Positions 25,643 through 34,613 of a stretch of DNA of 64,000 nucleotides are shown here, piece after piece; within the stretch, counting starts at the first letter, position 1; every line of letters begins with the position of its first letter. The notes beneath the pieces were generated by a model. That model had not been told where the DNA came from and did no database searches. It saw only the letters and a list, made by a program, of their open reading frames with translations. The DNA is from JAPLKB01 sp964532465. Its GTDB lineage: Bacteria > Desulfobacterota > Syntrophorhabdia > Syntrophorhabdales > Syntrophorhabdaceae. Both the position numbers and the translations under genes were made by a program. The DNA is taken from assembly GCA_964532465.1 (NCBI GenBank), contig CAZHHX010000002.1:103009-167008 (forward strand), written 5' to 3'.

Positions 25643-26418
25643 AATTTTATGGCCTTTGCAAGGCTATCGATAATTTTTACGGTTTCCGCTTTGATTCGCG
25701 CATCTGTATCGTAAGGCGACAGACCCTGCTTATCAGCCTCCAGCACCAACTCATTATATCCAAGACAACCAATGAGAGACAAATCCCCCAGATTCTTTTT
25801 AATCAGGGTCAGGTCGCTGTCATTCATCACCTTATTCCCGACAGCGAATATATTTTTTATACCAAGATCAGCAGCAAGTTTTTTTGTCTGAAATGCTGTT
25901 TGAAAACTCCTCTGACCCGGTTCCACAACAACGATGAGCGCGTCAATATAGGCAGTAGAACCCCTGCCCAGATGCTCAAGCCCTGCCTCCATGTCTACAA
26001 TCACGTATTCGTCCCGCTCAATCAGCACATATGAAAGCAGGCTCTTTAAAAGCACATTCTCCGCGCAAAAACATCCGCCGCCGCCCTGAACGATATTTCC
26101 CAGGACAATCAATCTGACATTACCTTTTTCAACGGAAAATCTCTCCGGTATATCATCAACCATGGGGTTCAGTTTGAAGAATGAGCCATATTGGCCTTTC
26201 TTCGCGCCAGTCCGCTCCTCGATGAATTCCTCCATCTGCGCCAGCGGCACAGCGCCTCTCAATTCCTCCGGCATGAAGCCTATGGCGCTCCCAAGGTTGG
26301 AATCAGGATCAGCGTCTATGGCAAGCACTTTAAATCCACGCTCCCCCAATGTCCGGGCCATTACCCCTGCCAGGGTTGTTTTTCCCACTCCACCTTTACC
26401 TGATATGGCAATTTTCAT
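25639..26418 (-). CDS. cooC: CooC-type nickel-insertion ATPase
   Basis: A MinD/ParA-fold P-loop ATPase of 259 residues. It has a deviant Walker A (GKGGVGKTT), AIDADPDSNLG, and a cysteine pair in GGGCFCAEN at the place where CooC dimers bind metal. VDMEAGLEHLGRG and VVVEPGQRS are typical of CooC. It would load nickel into carbon monoxide dehydrogenase, but no CODH gene lies in the window. The plsC partner is probably incidental. Confidence 0.87.
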   Translation of the reverse strand: MKIAISGKGGVGKTTLAGVMARTLGERGFKVLAIDADPDSNLGSAIGFMPEELRGAVPLAQMEEFIEERTGAKKGQYGSFFKLNPMVDDIPERFSVEKGNVRLIVLGNIVQGGGGCFCAENVLLKSLLSYVLIERDEYVIVDMEAGLEHLGRGSTAYIDALIVVVEPGQRSFQTAFQTKKLAADLGIKNIFAVGNKVMNDSDLTLIKKNLGDLSLIGCLGYNELVLEADKQGLSPYDTDARIKAETVKIIDSLAKAIKL

Positions 26419-26541
26419 AATGCAAAGCTCATTTATAATCCATATTTTTTATTTTGTATTATATTGAATATCTGACTTGTTAGCAAACTATTTCAGCTTT
26501 TAGAGTTTAAGATACATCCCATGGATAAATCCTGTACATTG

Positions 26542-26602
26542 GCCATGATAAGCCAAAACAGCCTCCGTCCATTGGACGGAGGCTGTTTTGGCTTATCATG
26601 GC
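26542..26602. repeat. perfect 61-bp palindrome (30-bp arms)
   Basis: The arms beginning gccatgataagccaaaacag pair without mismatch around a single T at 26572. It begins 24 bp past the chemoreceptor stop and could terminate that gene, but no T-run follows on the minus strand. Its length and perfection are unusual. Confidence 0.9.
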
Positions 26603-26625
26603 AACTATTATTATAATTCTACTTG

Positions 26626-28260
26626 TTAAACCTTAAAACTCCGGACTTCATTATCAAGGTTTTTTGCGAGATTCGACAGCCCTCCTGATGAATCTGATAT
26701 TTCTTCCGATAATGTCAGGGTATCCTTTGTGACATCTGAAATCTTATTCATATCCTGTGTTATTTCGTCTGTGGTAGCGCTCATTTCCTCAATGGCGCTT
26801 GCTATCTGATGAATGCCGCCATAAAGGTTGTCGATACTTGTTGTGATATCATGCAATGCTGTCTGAGCCTGGGAAGAGTACTTGACTCCTGTGGCAACAT
26901 TATTTTTTGCTTTATCCATCGTTTCAACGGTTCTTTCAACACCTTCCTTGATTGTTCTTATCATGCCGGCTATTTCTGTGGTAGACGCAGAGGTTCTTTC
27001 TGCAAGCTTTTTAACTTCATCGGCAACTACTGCGAAACCCCTTCCCTGTTCACCGGCACGGGCTGCTTCAATTGCCGCATTGAGTGCAAGAAGATTGGTC
27101 TGGTCTGCAATCTCTTCAATAACGGTTATAATATCTCCGATTCTCAATGATTGGTTCCCCAGTTCTCTTACAAATCCTGACGCAGCTTCAACAGTTTCTG
27201 CGATTACATTTACTTCACGGATTGCCTTGTCGACAACTATCTGGCCTTCCTTTGAAATGCTGACAGTCTCATTTGCCGATTCGGCTATCTTGTTTGAGTT
27301 TCTGGCAATATCCTCGGAAGACTGGTTCATCTGCGTGGAGGCAGCGGCAATCTGGGTAGCTCTTTCAACCTGATCCATTGCTCCTCTTGAGAGTTTTTCG
27401 GCAGAGGCGCTCAATTGCGTGCTTGCAGAGGCTACGTTCGCGGCTGATGCCATCATATCCCTGATGATTTGTCCGAGGTTCTTATTCATTGAATCCATGG
27501 ACTTTGCAAAAATGCCCATCTCATCACCTCTGTTGGTTGCATGTATGGAAACGGGTATTGAAAAATCGCCCTTCGCCATTAAGTCTATGTGGCTGGAAGA
27601 GCGTATGATGGGTATGGTAATACTGCGGGTAATGGCTCGGGAAAAAAACATGCCGATAATAATATTTGCGATACCGAGGATTATAAAGAAAAGGCGAGTT
27701 GAGGAGGTGTTTTTTATTGCTTCTTCGTATCTGAACTGGAGTCTGCCTTCGTTGTATTTGACGACGGCTTCAGCGGCTGAAATATAGGCTTGAACGGACT
27801 GTATTAATGCTCCATACTTTTCAGCAGCTTCTTTGGAATTCCCTGCCATACCAAGATCAATAGCAGTGTTGTTTGCATCCCTGCCTTTCGCGACATCATC
27901 CTTGAGCTTGCCAATAAGCCTTTTCCCTTCGTCATTTATCTCCAGTTTTTCAAGTCCTTCAATAGCCTTTTTATAGTTTGTCCTTTTTTCGTCAATCTGC
28001 TTCTTTGCTTCTTCTCGTATACTGCTTTCCTGAGTAGTTACAATTTGCCCGACAAGATATGTTATATCGGCAAAGGTGGTTCTGATTTCATTTGCGTACC
28101 TTATCTTGGCTGTATTAACCACAAACATGCGGTCAAGATCCTTATCGACTCCGTTGATGGAAATAACGCCTACAACTACATTAATCACCATCAGGCCCAG
28201 GGTAATACCGAAGCCAATTGCCAGCCTTTTACCGATTTTTACGTCTGTGAAAAGTTTCAT
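26626..28260 (-). CDS. methyl-accepting chemotaxis protein
   Basis: A chemoreceptor of 544 residues. The first membrane segment (GFGITLGLMVINVVVGVISI) is followed by a periplasmic four-helix-bundle sensor (about residues 35-190). The second segment (FFIILGIANIIIGMFF), a HAMP domain and the cytoplasmic coiled-coil follow. The kinase-control hairpin tip reads EEIADQTNLLALNAAIEAARAGEQGRGFAVVADEVKKLAERT. No chemotaxis cluster is adjacent and the ligand is unknown. Confidence 0.95.
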   Translation of the reverse strand: MKLFTDVKIGKRLAIGFGITLGLMVINVVVGVISINGVDKDLDRMFVVNTAKIRYANEIRTTFADITYLVGQIVTTQESSIREEAKKQIDEKRTNYKKAIEGLEKLEINDEGKRLIGKLKDDVAKGRDANNTAIDLGMAGNSKEAAEKYGALIQSVQAYISAAEAVVKYNEGRLQFRYEEAIKNTSSTRLFFIILGIANIIIGMFFSRAITRSITIPIIRSSSHIDLMAKGDFSIPVSIHATNRGDEMGIFAKSMDSMNKNLGQIIRDMMASAANVASASTQLSASAEKLSRGAMDQVERATQIAAASTQMNQSSEDIARNSNKIAESANETVSISKEGQIVVDKAIREVNVIAETVEAASGFVRELGNQSLRIGDIITVIEEIADQTNLLALNAAIEAARAGEQGRGFAVVADEVKKLAERTSASTTEIAGMIRTIKEGVERTVETMDKAKNNVATGVKYSSQAQTALHDITTSIDNLYGGIHQIASAIEEMSATTDEITQDMNKISDVTKDTLTLSEEISDSSGGLSNLAKNLDNEVRSFKV

Positions 28261-28473
28261 TTATGCCCTCCGCATGTAGAATATCTATTAAAAATTATAA
28301 TATTTAATAATGCTATTGTGCTTACCATGAACAAAGAAAGACTGAAAAATATACAAGGCAACATTCCTTTTTTTATCTCCTTTATGACGCTAAAATTATT
28401 ATCGGCAAAGAACTGATCTGCTTTAGTATTTTTTTAGAATTTATCTTTATTCGAAATAACGCCTGCAAAGGAT

Positions 28474-28839
28474 ATGCAATTACCCCTTTATTTTTATTCA
28501 TATAATATGTATATTTCAAAAATGTTCAAAAAAATCTTTTTATTTTTTCTGTTGTTCTGCATCTTTATTTTATTCTATGCCTCTGATTCGATGTATGCTC
28601 AGGGAAAACTGAAAAGAGCAGCCCTGAACCCCCATTGGAGTTCTCAGTTGCAGCTTGCAGGATATTTGACAACCTTCTTTTTTTATGAACATGAATTGAA
28701 TTTTCCCGAAGACGGCATTATAGTCGAGATCGAGCATAACGCGCAAGATGCGCCGCAATCAGATGATATAACAACCATGATGGTCATTCAATACAGAGGA
28801 AACATACATTGCAAACAGGAGGATATGAATTATGGATGA
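28474..28839 (+). CDS. small exported protein, unknown
   Basis: An open frame of 121 codons with a strong N-terminal hydrophobic signal (KKIFLFFLLFCIFILFYASD) ending near MYAQ. The true start may be one of the later ATGs (28507 or the MFKKIF codon). The mature part has no domain I recognise. It overlaps the next gene by eight bases, which argues for a real gene. Part of the coding DNA (gaacccccattggagttc) resembles the hairpin in the yedE leader. Confidence 0.4.
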   Translation: MQLPLYFYSYNMYISKMFKKIFLFFLLFCIFILFYASDSMYAQGKLKRAALNPHWSSQLQLAGYLTTFFFYEHELNFPEDGIIVEIEHNAQDAPQSDDITTMMVIQYRGNIHCKQEDMNYG

Positions 28840-29254
28840 TGCAATAAGAAAAAAAACGCAGGAAACTGCAAAAAAACTTTTTGGTAAAGGTATAAAAATG
28901 GACCCGCCATATCTGATGTGGAAGGAATTTGATAAAGATCTTGCCAATGACCTCTCCATGTTCATTACCGGCAATCTCTATTCAAGGACAGTGTTTACGT
29001 TGCCCGAAAGGCAGTTGGTTGCCTGTGCTATACTTGCCGCCCTGGGGGCAACAAAGGAATTGAAGCTCCATTTGAACGGCGCTTTGAATGTGGGCTGCGA
29101 TCCGAGAAAACTCGCGGAAGCTATATTTCAGCTTGCCACCTATGGAGGGATGCCGAAAGTAAATGACGCTCTGGAAGTATACCGGGAAGTGCTGAAAGAG
29201 AGAGGTGAATGGGAAAGTTTCAAGGCTTCATACGAAGAAGTTGCAGGAAGCTGA
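28832..29254 (+). CDS. carboxymuconolactone decarboxylase-family protein
   Basis: A 140-residue AhpD/CMD-fold protein. It shows the core ERQLVACAILAALGATKELKLHLNGALNVGC and the following AEAIFQLATYGG. The family includes gamma-carboxymuconolactone decarboxylases and peroxidase-like AhpD proteins. The AhpD CxxC pair is absent, so a peroxidase role is unlikely. The real reaction is unknown. The ribosome site aggagg precedes its ATG. Confidence 0.82.
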   Translation: MDDAIRKKTQETAKKLFGKGIKMDPPYLMWKEFDKDLANDLSMFITGNLYSRTVFTLPERQLVACAILAALGATKELKLHLNGALNVGCDPRKLAEAIFQLATYGGMPKVNDALEVYREVLKERGEWESFKASYEEVAGS

Positions 29255-29333
29255 GGCCTTGCTTTTTTTGCACCAGTCTCCCTAACATGGTATTATATCT
29301 TAGATTTGGAAGTGATAAATAAGGGGGTTTTAA

Positions 29334-31778
29334 TTGAAAGAAGATACTGAAGCATTGCGCAGGTCACTCATGAATAACCTTACCTATGGTCTTGCAAAGG
29401 ACATGTATTCTGCTACTTCACGGGATAAATTCAATTCCCTTGTTCTATCTGTCCGGGACCTGCTGGTAGAGCGATGGATTACAACCCAGCAAAGATACTA
29501 CGATGTTGATACAAAAAGGGTGTATTATCTTTCCCTTGAGTTTCTTCTCGGCAGATTGCTGCGGAATTATGTTATAAATCTCGGTTTGTCCGATGAATAT
29601 TCCAAGGCTGTGGACACATTGGGAATTGCCTATGAAGACGCCCTGGAACATGAATGGGATGCAGGGCTGGGCAATGGAGGTCTGGGAAGGCTTGCCGCCT
29701 GTTATCTGGACTCCCTTGCCACGCTTCAGTACCCCGCGTACGGCTACGGCATCCGCTATGAATACGGCATTTTTTTTCAAAGGATCAAGGACGGCTTTCA
29801 GGTTGAAGCTCCTGATAACTGGCTGAGATACGGCAATCCATGGGAACTGCCGCGGCCTGAGATTCTCTACCCGGTTCGTTTTTACGGTGAAATTGAGACA
29901 TTTACCGGCTCAAAGGGAAAGTTCAGGATGAAATGGGTTGGCGGGGATGAGGTTATGGCCATGGCCTTCGATTATCCTATTCCGGGGTTTCGGAATCAAA
30001 CGGTAAATACACTGCGTTTATGGTCGGCAAAATCCAGCAGGGATTTTAACCTTGAATATTTTAACAGCGGCGACTATTTCGGGGCTGTAGAGGACAAAAG
30101 CCACAGCGAAAGCATTTCCAAAGTGCTCTATCCCAGCGACCAGTACGAAGCGGGTAAGGAGTTAAGACTGAAGCAGCAATACTTTTTCGTATGCGCCACT
30201 TTAAAAGATATTATCAGGAGGTATAAAAAATTCCATCAGAGCTACAAAGAATTCCCCGATAAAGTCGCAGTGCAACTCAACGATACCCATCCTTCGGTTG
30301 CAATACCCGAACTGATGAGAATCCTTGTTGATGAAGACCGTATTTATTGGGATGATGCATGGGCTATAACTCAAAAAACTTTTGGTTACACCAACCATAC
30401 GGTTTTACCGGAAGCCCTTGAAACCTGGTCCGAGGGTCTTTTTTCCCATCTTCTTCCCCGTCATTATCAAATTGTAGAGGAGATAAACAGAAGATTTCTT
30501 ATTCAGGTGGCAGAAAAGTTTCCTGATGAGCCGGAACGAAAGGGCAGGACAAGCATTCTTACAGACAATGGCGAGCGGATTGTAAATATGGCCCGCCTTG
30601 CAGTTGTAGGCAGCCATGCTGTCAATGGTGTGTCCGCCCTCCATACAGATATTTTAAAACAGGACTTGCTGAAAGACTTTTATGAAATAACGCCTGAAAA
30701 ATTCCTGAATGTAACTAACGGCATTACTCAGAGACGCTGGCTCCTCGAGTCTAATCCGCTCCTTTCGGGTCTCATTACCGAAGCGATAGGAGAAGGATGG
30801 CTGAAAAACCTCGAAGAATTGAAAAGACTGGAGCCATTTGTTGATGATAAAACCTTCTGCGCGCAGTTCTCCCGCATAAAAAGCCTGAACAAAGAAGCTT
30901 TGAACGATTATCTTTACAGGACATTCTGGCTTTCTCTCCCTCCGGATTATCTTCTTGACTGTCAAATAAAACGATTCCATGAGTACAAGAGGCAGCTTTT
31001 AAATATTTTGCATGTAGTCACGCTCTTTAACAGGATCAGAGAGGGGAAAGTGGACGGCGCGTTTCCGCCAAGAGTGATATTGTTTGCCGGTAAAGCCGCT
31101 CCCGGATATTATATCTGCAAGCTGATTATTAAGCTTATTCATAATATAAGCGCCGCATGTGAAGCCGATCCGGCGGTAAACGGGAAATTGCGTGTCATTT
31201 TTGTTCCCAATTACGACGTAAGCCTTGCCCAGCGCATCATGCCTGCGGCAGAGCTGTCCGAGCAGATTTCCACCGCAGGATATGAGGCATCAGGAACAGG
31301 CAATATGAAATTCACCTTAAACGGCGCCCTCACCATCGGAACTCTTGACGGAGCCAATGTAGAGATCAGGGAAGAGGTAGGAGACGATAATTTCTTTCTC
31401 TTCGGGTACAATACGGAAGAACTTGCAGCAATGCGCCCCACCTATAATCCCCGTCAATATTATGAAGAAAATCGAGAGCTTAAACAGGCCATAGATCAGA
31501 TTCAGGGGGGATTTTTTTCACCTGACATGTCTCAACTGTTTCAACCGGTTATTAATACACTTTTAGACCACGACACGTTTTTTGTGCTGGCCGATTATGC
31601 GTCATACATCAAATGCCAGGAAGAAGTGAGCAGAGCCTACCAGGTTGAGGCGCGATGGACAAAAATGGCGATCCTCAATGTCGCGCGTTCAGGCAAGTTC
31701 TCAAGCGACAGGGCTATACGTGAATACACAGAACATATCTGGGGTATTATGCCGGTGCCATCTTTAAGTGAAACGTGA
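29334..31778 (+). CDS. glgP: glycogen/starch phosphorylase
   Basis: Releases glucose-1-phosphate from glycogen using pyridoxal phosphate. The 814 residues cover the full family length. It has GLGNGGLGRLAACYLDSLAT near residue 115, QLNDTHPS, TNHTVLPEALE, the PLP-lysine motif EASGTGNMKFTLNGALTIGT and TLDGANVEI. The start is a TTG at 29334 behind aaggggg. The stop overlaps the next gene's GTG, coupling it to an L,D-transpeptidase. No other glycogen genes are near. Confidence 0.96.
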   Translation: MKEDTEALRRSLMNNLTYGLAKDMYSATSRDKFNSLVLSVRDLLVERWITTQQRYYDVDTKRVYYLSLEFLLGRLLRNYVINLGLSDEYSKAVDTLGIAYEDALEHEWDAGLGNGGLGRLAACYLDSLATLQYPAYGYGIRYEYGIFFQRIKDGFQVEAPDNWLRYGNPWELPRPEILYPVRFYGEIETFTGSKGKFRMKWVGGDEVMAMAFDYPIPGFRNQTVNTLRLWSAKSSRDFNLEYFNSGDYFGAVEDKSHSESISKVLYPSDQYEAGKELRLKQQYFFVCATLKDIIRRYKKFHQSYKEFPDKVAVQLNDTHPSVAIPELMRILVDEDRIYWDDAWAITQKTFGYTNHTVLPEALETWSEGLFSHLLPRHYQIVEEINRRFLIQVAEKFPDEPERKGRTSILTDNGERIVNMARLAVVGSHAVNGVSALHTDILKQDLLKDFYEITPEKFLNVTNGITQRRWLLESNPLLSGLITEAIGEGWLKNLEELKRLEPFVDDKTFCAQFSRIKSLNKEALNDYLYRTFWLSLPPDYLLDCQIKRFHEYKRQLLNILHVVTLFNRIREGKVDGAFPPRVILFAGKAAPGYYICKLIIKLIHNISAACEADPAVNGKLRVIFVPNYDVSLAQRIMPAAELSEQISTAGYEASGTGNMKFTLNGALTIGTLDGANVEIREEVGDDNFFLFGYNTEELAAMRPTYNPRQYYEENRELKQAIDQIQGGFFSPDMSQLFQPVINTLLDHDTFFVLADYASYIKCQEEVSRAYQVEARWTKMAILNVARSGKFSSDRAIREYTEHIWGIMPVPSLSET

Positions 31779-32518
31779 ATCTTTCACTTATTTTCTTAAC
31801 GATTGCTTTCTCTGTATTATTCCTGTCCGGGTATGCCACAGTTGTTGCCGCCCAGGGCGAAAATGTCGGAACAACTGTTTTGCCCTGGATGAATAATCTT
31901 TTTGAAAAAAACTCGGGAGAATCAAATCAGATACTCTTTGTTTCAGGCGGCAATACTGAACTGTTTTCAGCCAAAATATATCCCTGTGAAAAGCGGGGCG
32001 GCCAATGGGTTTTAATGTTTAAGCCAATTAATGCGTCTATCGGCAGGAAGGGCTTTGCATTGCCGGATAAAAAGAAGGAGGGGGACGGTAAAACGCCCTC
32101 CGGTGTATATCCTCTTGAATATGCCTTTGGTTATCTCCGGGAAATACATACAAAAATGAACTATTTTCAAACAACAGAAAACGATGTCTGGGTGGACGAT
32201 GTTGATTCAGTTGACTACAACCAATGGGTAAAAAAGGGGCAGACAAAGGCAGCTTCTTTTGAAGACATGAGAAGAAAAGATAACATGTACAAATATGTCA
32301 TTGTAATCGGGTATAATACAAATCCTGTTGTCAGAGGTCTGGGAAGTGCTATTTTCCTCCATGTCCGGAGAGGGAAAGGGAAACCTACCGCAGGATGCGT
32401 TGCCGTATCCGAAAAAGATATGGTGACCATCCTGGGATGGCTGGACCCATCCCGAAAACCCGTTGTCATAATGGGAACTGCTAAGATATTAAGGAGCACA
32501 GCGAATAAACAGAAATGA
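31775..32518 (+). CDS. exported L,D-transpeptidase (YkuD)
   Basis: A secreted peptidoglycan cross-linking enzyme of 247 residues. A signal peptide (to about residue 26, VVAAQ) precedes the YkuD domain. The catalytic pattern is IFLHVRRGKGKPTAGCVAVS, with Cys in the TAGC motif, a variant of SHGC. KTPSGVYPLEYAFG also matches the family. GTG 31775 overlaps the glgP stop. Unlike the fused transpeptidase at 1-1743, this one is clearly periplasmic. Confidence 0.88.
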   Translation: MNLSLIFLTIAFSVLFLSGYATVVAAQGENVGTTVLPWMNNLFEKNSGESNQILFVSGGNTELFSAKIYPCEKRGGQWVLMFKPINASIGRKGFALPDKKKEGDGKTPSGVYPLEYAFGYLREIHTKMNYFQTTENDVWVDDVDSVDYNQWVKKGQTKAASFEDMRRKDNMYKYVIVIGYNTNPVVRGLGSAIFLHVRRGKGKPTAGCVAVSEKDMVTILGWLDPSRKPVVIMGTAKILRSTANKQK

Positions 32519-32524
32519 ACTGCC

Positions 32525-32549
32525 CCGGCGCTGACTTATAAGGCGCCGG
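32525..32549 (+). terminator. possible hairpin after the transpeptidase gene
   Basis: ccggcgc pairs with gcgccgg around an 11-base loop, just past the stop codon. No strong T-run follows. Confidence 0.35.
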
Positions 32550-32663
32550 TCTGATTCTCAATCAAGGAAAAGCCCGAATATTTTTCTATTGTTTCAAGTT
32601 ATAAAACAAGCTATAAAAATACAGTTAACAATGAGGATCAATTAACATAATTTACATAATATT

Positions 32664-33335
32664 ATGGACATAAGACCGGGGCTGCCAATCAGGGTTGTAG
32701 TAGACATTAATCACATCAAAGAAACTACTGATGTGAGAAATTCGATCATTTTCGATATTGTTGAAAAGAAGCTGATAGTTGCACAGACAGATCCTCAAAT
32801 TTTAAAAGACAAGATCAATAATACAATTTCAGTTACTTACCTTGCAAAAGAAGATAGAGAAGCAGTGCGTTATGGTTTTGACGCGACCGTTGTCGACATA
32901 GTGAAAGATTACGAATTGTCGGCCAATAACAGGACACAAGCTGTCATTCTTTTAAAAAAATCAAATCCCGTAGAGTATAATCTGCGATTCTTCTTCAGGG
33001 CTGAACCTCCGAACAATAGCGGCATCAGCATGTCCATTCACGAAAAATCAGTAAATATACTCGATATCTCTATCGGGGGAGCAAAAATAAGTCATAACAG
33101 AGCATTGAAACTTGAGTCGGGGCAAACGCTTGAATTAAAGCTTTCTATTGACGGCGCTCCTTTTAATATAAATGCGACTACTGTCAGAACCTGGAGGCCC
33201 AGGGAAGAGAGGATGGTAAAAAGCCTTGAATTTGTCGCATTAGAGTTTATAAATACAAACATGCAATTTAAAAATATCCTAGGAAAGAAAATAATAAATA
33301 TTCAAAGAGAGCTGCGTTCTAAAGAAATTTTGTAA
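32664..33335 (+). CDS. PilZ-domain protein with YcgR-like N-terminal domain
   Basis: A probable c-di-GMP effector of 223 residues. An N-terminal beta domain (about 1-105) resembles the YcgR-type flagellar brake domain. The PilZ domain follows, with RFFFR (RxxxR) near residue 111 and DISIGGAK (DxSxxG) near residue 133, both needed for c-di-GMP binding. No flagellar gene is adjacent, so its output is unknown. Confidence 0.85.
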   Translation: MDIRPGLPIRVVVDINHIKETTDVRNSIIFDIVEKKLIVAQTDPQILKDKINNTISVTYLAKEDREAVRYGFDATVVDIVKDYELSANNRTQAVILLKKSNPVEYNLRFFFRAEPPNNSGISMSIHEKSVNILDISIGGAKISHNRALKLESGQTLELKLSIDGAPFNINATTVRTWRPREERMVKSLEFVALEFINTNMQFKNILGKKIINIQRELRSKEIL

Positions 33336-33352
33336 ATTATTGTCAGAATTTA

Positions 33353-33392
33353 ACGGCTCACATTAAAACCGGATGTTTTTAATGTGAGCCGT
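33353..33392. terminator. bidirectional terminator hairpin
   Basis: Perfect 16-bp arms (acggctcacattaaaa / ttttaatgtgagccgt) around an eight-base loop. It lies between the convergent PilZ gene and the small leftward gene. Confidence 0.8.
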
Positions 33393-33419
33393 GTAATGTA
33401 ATGATACAATACGAATTAA

Positions 33420-33575
33420 TTACGACTTTATGTCCTTTATCTTTCTTTTAATTGTCTTCCCCTTATCTTTCGGGAAGTCGGCTTTTATATAAACAGCTTT
33501 TGAAAAAATTCTCTCTACCTGGCCCTCCATCTCTTTCTTTGCAAAAGCAAACTTCACCTTATCTCCTACATTCAT
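33420..33575 (-). CDS. 51-residue basic protein, KOW/SH3-like
   Basis: A short gene with a good ribosome site (cggagg) six bases before ATG 33575. An ATG one codon earlier is possible. The product starts MNVGDKVKFAFAKKEMEG and continues VERIFSKAVYIKADFPKDKGK with a lysine-rich tail. The strand pattern (GDKVKF...GxVxxI...AYI) resembles small KOW-like proteins of the DUF2187 kind. It lies 19 bp after the FmdB-type gene and is probably co-transcribed. Confidence 0.6.
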   Translation of the reverse strand: MNVGDKVKFAFAKKEMEGQVERIFSKAVYIKADFPKDKGKTIKRKIKDIKS

Positions 33576-33594
33576 CATCTTCCTCCGTCAATAA

Positions 33595-33954
33595 TTATGC
33601 GCTTGCGCTTTCAGTTTTTGTTTCAGCTTTGGTCTCAGTTTTTGTTTCAATCTTAGTTTCAGCTTTGGTCTCAGTTTTTGTATCGGTTTTTGTATCGGTT
33701 GCAGCAGTTTCTGCAGTGTCGTCATGGCTCCCGCCATTTCCCCCTGAACCAATATTTTTCCCAACAGAATCAACCGGTTTTTTATAGTCCGTCGCATACC
33801 ACCCTGTGCCTTTGAGGTGAAAGGAACAGCTTGAAATCAATTTGCTAAGAGGTCCTTTACAAAATTTACACTTAGTCAATGGTTTTTCACTGATCTTCTG
33901 GAATATTTCAAACCTTTTGCCGCAGCCCGTACACTCATATTCGTATATCGGCAT
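33595..33954 (-). CDS. FmdB-family zinc-ribbon protein with low-complexity tail
   Basis: A 119-residue protein. The N-terminal FmdB/CxxC_CxxC_SSSS zinc ribbon is clear: MPIYEYECTGCGKRFEIFQ, then CKFCKGPLSKLISSCSFHLKGTGWY. The last about 40 residues are tandem TKTETKAE-type repeats, encoded by repetitive DNA, and are likely disordered. The family is often annotated as a regulator of amide/formamide genes, but its role is poorly supported. Confidence 0.85.
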   Translation of the reverse strand: MPIYEYECTGCGKRFEIFQKISEKPLTKCKFCKGPLSKLISSCSFHLKGTGWYATDYKKPVDSVGKNIGSGGNGGSHDDTAETAATDTKTDTKTETKAETKIETKTETKAETKTESASA

Positions 33955-34090
33955 TATTACTTACCTCCCAAACTCCCAATAAAGATACTTAAAAAATTGT
34001 GTATTAATATAACTCTTGTATTGCAGATCGTCAAGGCAATGTTTTTTTATGAGATGTTCAAATCATTATACTGCAATATTAAACAGGCTT

Positions 34091-34546
34091 CTATTCATTA
34101 TCGCTTTTTGACATGATTGCATATTCAAAACCATCTGTAAGGGCCATAAAAGATGCCATGTTGATATTATCGGAAACCGCCGAGACGCTCCAGATGTCTT
34201 TACTGTCGGTAAAGATTATAGAAACCTCAACCTTTGCTGAAGTCCCGGACCTTGAATCATGTATTCTTGAAGAAAAATCCACAAGTTTGATGCCCTGGAT
34301 CGCAGGGAAGACAGATGACAAGGATATTTTTAATACATTCGCCAGGGCATCGACAGGCCCCACGCCGGTAGAAGCTTCATGCATCTGCTTGTTGTCCGCT
34401 TTGATAATGACCGTTGCTTCAGGCCTGATGCCGTCATCAATCAGCCTGTATGTGCCCACTATCTCAAAGGGGCTTTTGTAGTTCTCAAGGGCGCGGAGTA
34501 TATTGAGTTCCTTTGTCGCATCATGTATATCAAGAAGTCTCTTCAT
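34091..34546 (-). CDS. free-standing LeuA-type allosteric (dimerisation) domain
   Basis: A 151-residue protein equal to the C-terminal regulatory domain of alpha-isopropylmalate / citramalate synthases: YKSPFEIVGTYRLIDDG...ATVIIKADNKQMHEASTGVGPVDALANVLK, KLVDFSSRIHD and WSVSAVSDNINMASFMALTDGFEYAI. It lacks the catalytic TIM barrel. cimA next door already carries its own copy (KVRVLTTKNGTGAVT...ASWRALVDSIDY). It may modulate CimA as a separate subunit by binding an amino-acid end product. That is inference. Confidence 0.82.
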   Translation of the reverse strand: MKRLLDIHDATKELNILRALENYKSPFEIVGTYRLIDDGIRPEATVIIKADNKQMHEASTGVGPVDALANVLKISLSSVFPAIQGIKLVDFSSRIHDSRSGTSAKVEVSIIFTDSKDIWSVSAVSDNINMASFMALTDGFEYAIMSKSDNE

Positions 34547-34613
34547 GTTTTCTCCTTACCATTACCGGGGCTAACGCCTGTCCCCGTAAGGGGGTCGCCC
34601 CCTCCTTACTTCC

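Noticed and set aside
33452..33787. plus-strand frame rich in VSVFVSALVS repeats
   Set aside because: Antisense of the TKTETKAE repeat tail of the FmdB-type protein.
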